Positions 12,736-14,588 of a DNA stretch of 14,588 nucleotides are shown here, piece by piece. The position numbers were made by a program, and so were the translations under genes. The stretch spans positions 1 through 14,588 of the forward strand of contig CAZPUJ010000285.1 of the NCBI GenBank assembly GCA_964589725.1. The letters run 5' to 3'. Source of the stretch: CAYSHJ01 sp964589725 (GTDB taxonomy: Bacteria > Planctomycetota > Planctomycetia > Planctomycetales > Planctomycetaceae). The notes beneath the pieces are model-generated. The model was not told where the DNA came from, did no database searches, and saw nothing but the letters and a program-made list of their open reading frames with translations. Position 1 is the first letter of the stretch. Every line of letters starts with the position of its first letter.

Positions 12736-14433
12736 GTGGCCACGAGAGACGAGAAGCTCAGCAAGAGCGTACGCTTTCCCATTGTCAAACAGACGAAGTC
12801 GCTGGCCGTGGTTTTGCGGGAGGAATTTGGCGTGCCGTTCGCGTTCTATGACGCCGCTAACGGCTCTTCGATTTTGGACATCGAACCCGACGGGCCGATC
12901 ACGGGCGCCTCGGATTGCGACCCTGAGACCGTCCTGCAACTGGCGGCCAAGAACCAACCGCGCGTGACCGTGCTGGAAGGGGGCGGCTACCAGTTAGCGA
13001 TTCCCATCTCCGACGCTAAGCAGCCCCTAGTGGTCGGTGTCGGTATCCTCGACGCGCTGGCTCATTCGCCGTCGGAACGCGCTCTGGAAATGATTCGCTT
13101 GGAGAAGTGGATGCAGTCGGTCGCAGAGCGTTTACGCCACCACGGTCAAACCATCAATCGGCAACCGGACCAGGCAGGCCCTGAGGCTCAGTCTGTGAAT
13201 GCTTGGCAATCGCTGCTCACTCTCGACAAGCTCGTTCGCCGGTTGCGAATCCACAAGGAACCCGCCAAATATCGCAAACGGATTCTGGATTCCGCTGCGG
13301 GTTTGTTGTCTGTGCAGACTCTGGTCTGGGTGTCGCAGCACGGCGAGGAACCGGTGATCGGCGGGCAACCGACCCTCTCTCCGTGGGACTGCCAGCAGTT
13401 GGCGACGCAACTGGCCAAAAGACCTGATTGGGACGACGCGGGAGTGCTAGTGTGCAACGACGTTCAATGGGAAAGTTGGGCCGGCCGCTGCAAGAACGTC
13501 GCGAACTTGCTCGCCATCAGGTTCGTTGACCAGCGAATGAATGGCTTGGTCATCGCGCTCAATAAAGTGGTGCCGAGCGCCGACCGAGCGAAAGCCAGTC
13601 GCGATGACCGGTTCAGCGAAGGTGATGCAGCGACTGAGATTCGAGCTGCGCATCCGATCGAGTCGACACTTTTCCGTAACAGCGACGCCGCGGTGATCGG
13701 GCCGTTTCTGTCACTGTTGGGACTCTACACGTCCTCGGCACAACGGTATCACAACCTCAAGGAACTGATGGTCGGACTGGCCCGCGCGCTGACGGCGACA
13801 ATCGACGCCAAGGACCAATACACGTTCGGGCACAGTGAGCGTGTGGCGCGCATCGCCGTCGAATTGGGAATTGAACTGGGTTTGGTCGACGACCAACTCA
13901 ACGACATCTACCTGACCGGCCTGCTCCACGACATCGGTAAGATCGGCGTTCCCGACGCCGTGCTCGGCAAGGCAGGGCCACTGACGCCGGAAGAAATGGA
14001 CCAGGTCAAGCAGCACGTCATCATCGGCCACAAAAGTCTAGCGGGCCTGCGTCCGATCAGCCACTTGCTGCCGGGCGTGTTGTACCACCATGAACGCTTC
14101 GACGGAGCCGGCTATCCCGAGGGCTTGAAAGGGGAAGCCATTCCGATGTTGGCGCGCATCATCGCGGTCGCCGACAGCTACGACGCGATGAGCAGTTCGC
14201 GACCGTATCGTCCCGGCATGCCGCCGGAACGTGTCAATGAAATCTTGATGCAGGGCGCGGGCACTCAATGGGACAAGAACGTCATCGAGGCTTTCGGTGG
14301 TTGCCGCCAGCGAATTCGGGCGATCCGGGAGCGCGGGATTGGCGAATCGCTACGCTGCGCTCTTGACGGCGTCATGCGCGAAAACGATCGCAGCGAGCCA
14401 GCGTCCAGCGTGGCGACGGTCTTGACGCCTTGA
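12736..14433 (+). CDS. HD-GYP domain protein (probable cyclic di-GMP phosphodiesterase) with GAF-like sensor region
   Basis: Protein of 565 residues. It starts at GTG 12736, with AAGGA 7 nt upstream and only 15 bp after the kinase stop, so co-translation is likely. Residues about 20-130 look like a small sensor fold (FAFYDAANGSSILDI, YQLAIPISD) and about 160-340 like a GAF domain (KRILDSAAGLLSV, NLLAIRFVDQRMNGLVIALNK) containing a charged insert near 280-308. Neither N-terminal region has an assured ligand. The HD-GYP domain (about 355-530) is complete: GHSERVARIA, LLHDIGKIGVPD with H398-D399 as metal ligands, HVIIGH, and YHHERFDGAGYPEGL at 450-464, which is the canonical HHExxDGxGYP signature. 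HD-GYP enzymes hydrolyse c-di-GMP to pGpG or GMP and lower its level. There is no transmembrane segment or receiver domain, so input probably comes through the GAF-like region or through phosphorylation by the neighbouring kinase (inference). Confidence 0.93.
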   Translation: MATRDEKLSKSVRFPIVKQTKSLAVVLREEFGVPFAFYDAANGSSILDIEPDGPITGASDCDPETVLQLAAKNQPRVTVLEGGGYQLAIPISDAKQPLVVGVGILDALAHSPSERALEMIRLEKWMQSVAERLRHHGQTINRQPDQAGPEAQSVNAWQSLLTLDKLVRRLRIHKEPAKYRKRILDSAAGLLSVQTLVWVSQHGEEPVIGGQPTLSPWDCQQLATQLAKRPDWDDAGVLVCNDVQWESWAGRCKNVANLLAIRFVDQRMNGLVIALNKVVPSADRAKASRDDRFSEGDAATEIRAAHPIESTLFRNSDAAVIGPFLSLLGLYTSSAQRYHNLKELMVGLARALTATIDAKDQYTFGHSERVARIAVELGIELGLVDDQLNDIYLTGLLHDIGKIGVPDAVLGKAGPLTPEEMDQVKQHVIIGHKSLAGLRPISHLLPGVLYHHERFDGAGYPEGLKGEAIPMLARIIAVADSYDAMSSSRPYRPGMPPERVNEILMQGAGTQWDKNVIEAFGGCRQRIRAIRERGIGESLRCALDGVMRENDRSEPASSVATVLTP

Positions 14434-14588
14434 GCGACGAAGCAGAGAAATGGGGACGCGGCACTTTTTTCTTGCGGATGACCATGCCGACGTCAGAATC
14501 CGCCCATGCCTCGTCTGCATCGCTTCTCGCCAGCGACGTCCGTCCGTAGAATCCCCCCGGCCCACCCACAATCACTCGGCCGCGAGCA
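14434..14588. other. non-coding right end
   Basis: After the HD-GYP stop there is the 20-nt motif (14449-14468) with a six-T run, but no stem that would make it a terminator. Weak promoter-like hexamers facing right exist (ttgcgg 14472-14477 with cagaat 14494-14499; tagaat 14547-14552) and might serve a gene beyond the window. A minus-strand open frame (14372-14575) overlaps the HD-GYP end and is judged spurious. Confidence 0.5.
14449..14468 (+). repeat. copy 2 of the 20-nt repeated motif downstream of a stop codon
   Basis: Reads aatggggacgcggcactttt, followed by two more T. It lies 15 bp after the HD-GYP stop, in the same orientation as that gene, and matches copy 1 (1464-1483, minus) at 18 of 20 positions. 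The origin is unknown; a remnant of a transposon end or a dispersed repeat is possible. Confidence 0.6.

Noticed and set aside
14449..14470. Rho-independent terminator at the T run after the HD-GYP gene
   Set aside because: No stem of useful length precedes the T run; the resemblance to the other 20-nt motif copy explains it better.

Overview
The window looks like chromosomal DNA of a GC-rich planctomycete (Pirellulales/Planctomycetales type). The evidence is the gene set: a Tat-exported DUF1501 protein, three large surface-type proteins with the planctomycete LExRxLL (LEPR-XLL) N-terminal tag, a Ser/Thr kinase with the N-terminal extension, transmembrane segment and TPR tail usual in this phylum, and short palindromic repeats scattered through the DNA. 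No rRNA, tRNA, CRISPR array or transposase gene is visible.

Layout. Minus strand: the 5' part of a DUF1501 gene runs off the left edge (<1-1058). A gap of about 470 bp follows, then an FG-GAP/cadherin-like LEPR-XLL protein (1529-3253). A divergent intergenic region (3254-3703) separates this from four plus-strand genes: a matrixin-type metalloprotease with a PPC-like domain and seven propeller-type repeats (3704-6382); a 170-bp gap holding a 16-bp inverted repeat; a PPC/Ig-like LEPR-XLL surface protein (6553-9390); a TPR Ser/Thr kinase (9430-12720); and an HD-GYP phosphodiesterase with a GAF-like sensor region (12736-14433). The last three are spaced 39 and 15 bp apart and are probably one operon. 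It would join a surface protein, a membrane-bound kinase and a c-di-GMP-degrading output, a plausible but untested surface/signalling unit.

The most unusual signal is a set of four palindromic elements inside the coding sequences of two adjacent genes (6789-6843, 7779-7855, 10245-10355, 11405-11505). Each is a hairpin, a linker and an inverted second hairpin. Three of the four begin with GTAGC and end with GCTAC. This is the layout of a REP/BIME unit, where GTAG at the hairpin foot is the mark recognised by RAYT (TnpA-REP) transposases. All four are read through in frame and add about 18-37 residues to the proteins. Paired hairpins within an element differ mainly by compensatory base-pair changes while the loop is kept. 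Such repeats are normally extragenic, so in-frame copies splitting a PPC domain, an Ig-like domain, a kinase domain and a TPR-adjacent helix resemble the protein-coding palindromic elements of Rickettsia.

A second repeat, a 20-nt motif matching at 18 of 20 positions, lies just downstream of two genes (1464-1483 minus, 14449-14468 plus). All calls come from reading the sequence; no database search was run.
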